The position numbers were made by a program, and so were the translations under genes. A stretch of 64,000 bases of DNA from Gordius sp. MW1 (lineage: Eukaryota; Nematomorpha; Gordioida; Gordea; Gordiidae). Each line of letters opens with the position of its first letter. Within the stretch, counting starts at the first letter, position 1. Of this stretch, positions 62,465-64,000 are shown piece after piece. The notes under the pieces are model-generated. The model was not told the DNA's origin, made no database searches, and saw only the letters and a program-made list of their open reading frames with translations. The DNA lies in the NCBI GenBank assembly GCA_964036665.1, contig OZ038531.1, positions 12,462,168 to 12,526,167 of the forward strand. The letters are read 5' to 3'.

Positions 62465-64000
62465 AGTCTAAAACTTCACCCGTGCTAAAATTCTTATCGA
62501 GATTCTAACAAGGACATAATGCTAAGAATATTTACTAACTTTCAAAGATTTTTTCAGCCCCCTTTTGAATGAATATGAAAAAAAATATTTTTTTCGACCC
62601 CAAAATTTTTCAATTTTTTTGTTCAACCATAAACCCCTCATGAAAGTTTTCGATATCAGAGGTAAATTCCGAAAAAAAAATTTATTTGATCAGTCATCAG
62701 AAATTTTTAACTTTAAATCACTATCGCATGAGCTTGTTTCACAAAAACTGGAGACACGCTTAAAAAGCGATATTGAAACAATTTAAACGCAACACTTAAA
62801 TTTTAATTTCTCGCAATCTAAAACTTCCCCCCCGTGGAAAAATTCTTATCGAGATTCTAACAAGGACATAATGCTAAGAATATTTACTAACTTTCAAAGA
62901 TTTTTTCAGCCCCCTTTTGAATGAATATGAAAAAAAATATTTTTTTCGACCCAAAAATTTTTCAATTTTTTTGTTCAACCATAAACCCCTCATGAAAGTT
63001 TTCGATATCAGAGGTGAATTTCGAAAAAAAAATTTTTGATCAGTCATCAAAAATTTTTAACTTTAAATCACTATCGCATGAGCTTGTTTCACAAAAACTG
63101 GATACAAGCTTAAAAAGCCATATTGAAACAATCTAAACGAAACACTTAAATTTTAATTTCTCTCAGTCTAAAACTTCACCCGTGCTAAAATTCTTATCGA
63201 GATTCTAACAAGGACATAATGCTAAGAATATTTACTAACTTTCAAATATTTTTTCAGCCCCCTTTTGAATGAATATGAAAAAAAATATTTTTTTCGACCT
63301 CAAAATTTTTTCAATTTTTTTGTTCAACCATAAACCCCTCATGAAAGTTTTCGATATCAGAGGTGAATTTCGAAAAAAAAAATTTTGATCAGTCATCAAA
63401 AATTTTTAACTTTAAATCACTATCGCATGAGCTTGTTTCACAAAAACTGGATACACGCTTAAAAAGCCATATTGAACAATCTAAACGAAACACTTTTTAA
63501 TTTCTCTCAGTCTAAAACTTCACCCGTGCTAAAATTCTTATCGAGATTCTAACAAGGACATAATGCTAAGAATATTTACTAACTTTCAAAGATTTTTTCA
63601 GCCCCCTTTTGAATGAATATGAAAAAAAATATTTTTTTCGACCCCAAAATTTTTCAATTTTTTTGTTCAACCATAAACCCCTCATGAAAGTTTTCGATAT
63701 CAGAGGTGAATTCCGAAAAAAAAATTTATATGATCAGTCATCAGAAATTTTTAACTTTAAATCACTATCGCATGAGCTTGTTTCACAAAAACTGGAGACA
63801 CGCTTAAAAAGCGATATTGAAACAATTTAAACGCAACACTTAAATTTTAATTTCTCGCAATCTAAAACTTCCCCCCCGTGGAAAAATTCTTATCGAGATT
63901 CTAACAAGGACATAATGCTAAGAATATTTACTAACTTTCAAAGATTTTTTCAGCCCCCTTTTGAATGAATATGAAAAAAAATATTTTTTTCGACTTCAAA
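62465..64000. repeat. Right edge: G-H type monomers, array continues
   Basis: Monomers at 62465 (G, with gaggtaaattcc), 62815 (gacccaaaaattt), 63165 (caaatatttt, tattgaacaatc and a short cactttttaattt junction, 344 bp), 63509 (G with atttatatgatc) and 63859 (H, cut at the window end inside gacttc). The array clearly extends beyond 64000. Confidence 0.9.

Larger units (their letters stand above)
1..64000. repeat. Tandem satellite array, ~350-bp monomer, whole window
   Basis: A head-to-tail array fills the window from edge to edge. Landmarks that recur about once per monomer are a[a/g]tctaaaac, aggacataatgct, a pyrimidine run before ttgaatgaatatg or caaaagaatatg, cccctcatgaaag, gatatcagaggtgaatt and cgcttaaaaagc. 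I phased about 185 monomers (the last cut by the window edge) and saw no inverted monomer and no intervening unique DNA. Most are 347-352 bp; shorter ones are 325-335 bp because of defined internal deletions. One monomer counted by hand is 28% G+C. The regular array and nested higher-order repeats are characteristic of eukaryotic heterochromatic satellite. I do not recognise the family, and a centromeric role is only a possibility. The array starts and ends outside the window. Confidence 0.98.

Noticed and set aside
1-64000. CRISPR-like direct repeats.
   Set aside because: The repeated unit is the entire ~350-bp monomer with no unique spacers, no leader and no cas genes.
1-64000. Transposon, retroelement or terminal inverted repeat hidden in the array.
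   Set aside because: I saw no interruption of the monomer phase, no target-site duplication and no stretch that fails to align to the monomer. Short internal dyads belong to the monomer itself.
1-64000. Telomeric repeats (TTAGG or TTAGGG type).
   Set aside because: No tandem run of such motifs is present.
1-64000. Assignment to a named insect satellite family (for example the ~360-bp beetle satellites).
   Set aside because: Monomer length and AT-richness are compatible, but I cannot match the sequence from memory with confidence. A search of satellite databases would decide it.

Overview
The whole 64 kb window is one uninterrupted satellite DNA array. I phased it on the recurring a[a/g]tctaaaac motif and counted about 184 complete monomers plus one truncated by the right edge. 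All run head to tail in the same orientation. Most monomers are 347-352 bp, with an observed range of 325 to 354 bp. The DNA is AT-rich: the monomer at 328-677 has 99 G+C in 350 by hand count, about 28%. I found no protein-coding gene, rRNA, tRNA, CRISPR array, transposon or any stretch of unique sequence. The open frames of 62-81 codons are by-products of the repeat. A tandem repeat this long, built into higher-order repeats (HORs), points to eukaryotic pericentromeric, centromeric or subtelomeric heterochromatin. The AT-richness and the roughly 350 bp (two-nucleosome) monomer would fit an insect, but I do not recognise the family and cannot name the organism.

Layout. (A) 1-14104: a very regular 8-monomer HOR of 2751 bp in five copies, the fourth enlarged to nine monomers. 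(A/B seam) 14105-16527: hybrid monomers, then a three-monomer block that recurs 15,003 bp further right. (B) 16528-23518: a different 8-monomer HOR of 2798 bp, with one full copy, one copy that lost a monomer by fusion, and a partial copy. (C) 23868-29432: two copies of a third 8-monomer HOR (2784 and 2781 bp), mixed monomers to 31880, then half a C unit at 31881-33274. (D) 33275-49229: a 13-monomer HOR of about 4499 bp in two full copies, preceded by an 11-monomer relative inside a longer unit of about 5.9 kb. (E) 49230-62464: short local duplications of 2-4 monomers and the most diverged monomers (52-62 kb). (F) 62465-64000: a return to the dimer common in C and D.

The blocks share a few recurring monomer classes, most visibly a G-H dimer of about 700 bp seen roughly twenty times from 15.5 kb to the right edge but not in block A. 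Most monomers carry a short inverted repeat with 13-bp arms. Monomers of 327 bp have lost almost exactly this element between flanking direct repeats. The biology here is turnover by unequal exchange, gene conversion and slippage. No encoded molecular system is visible.
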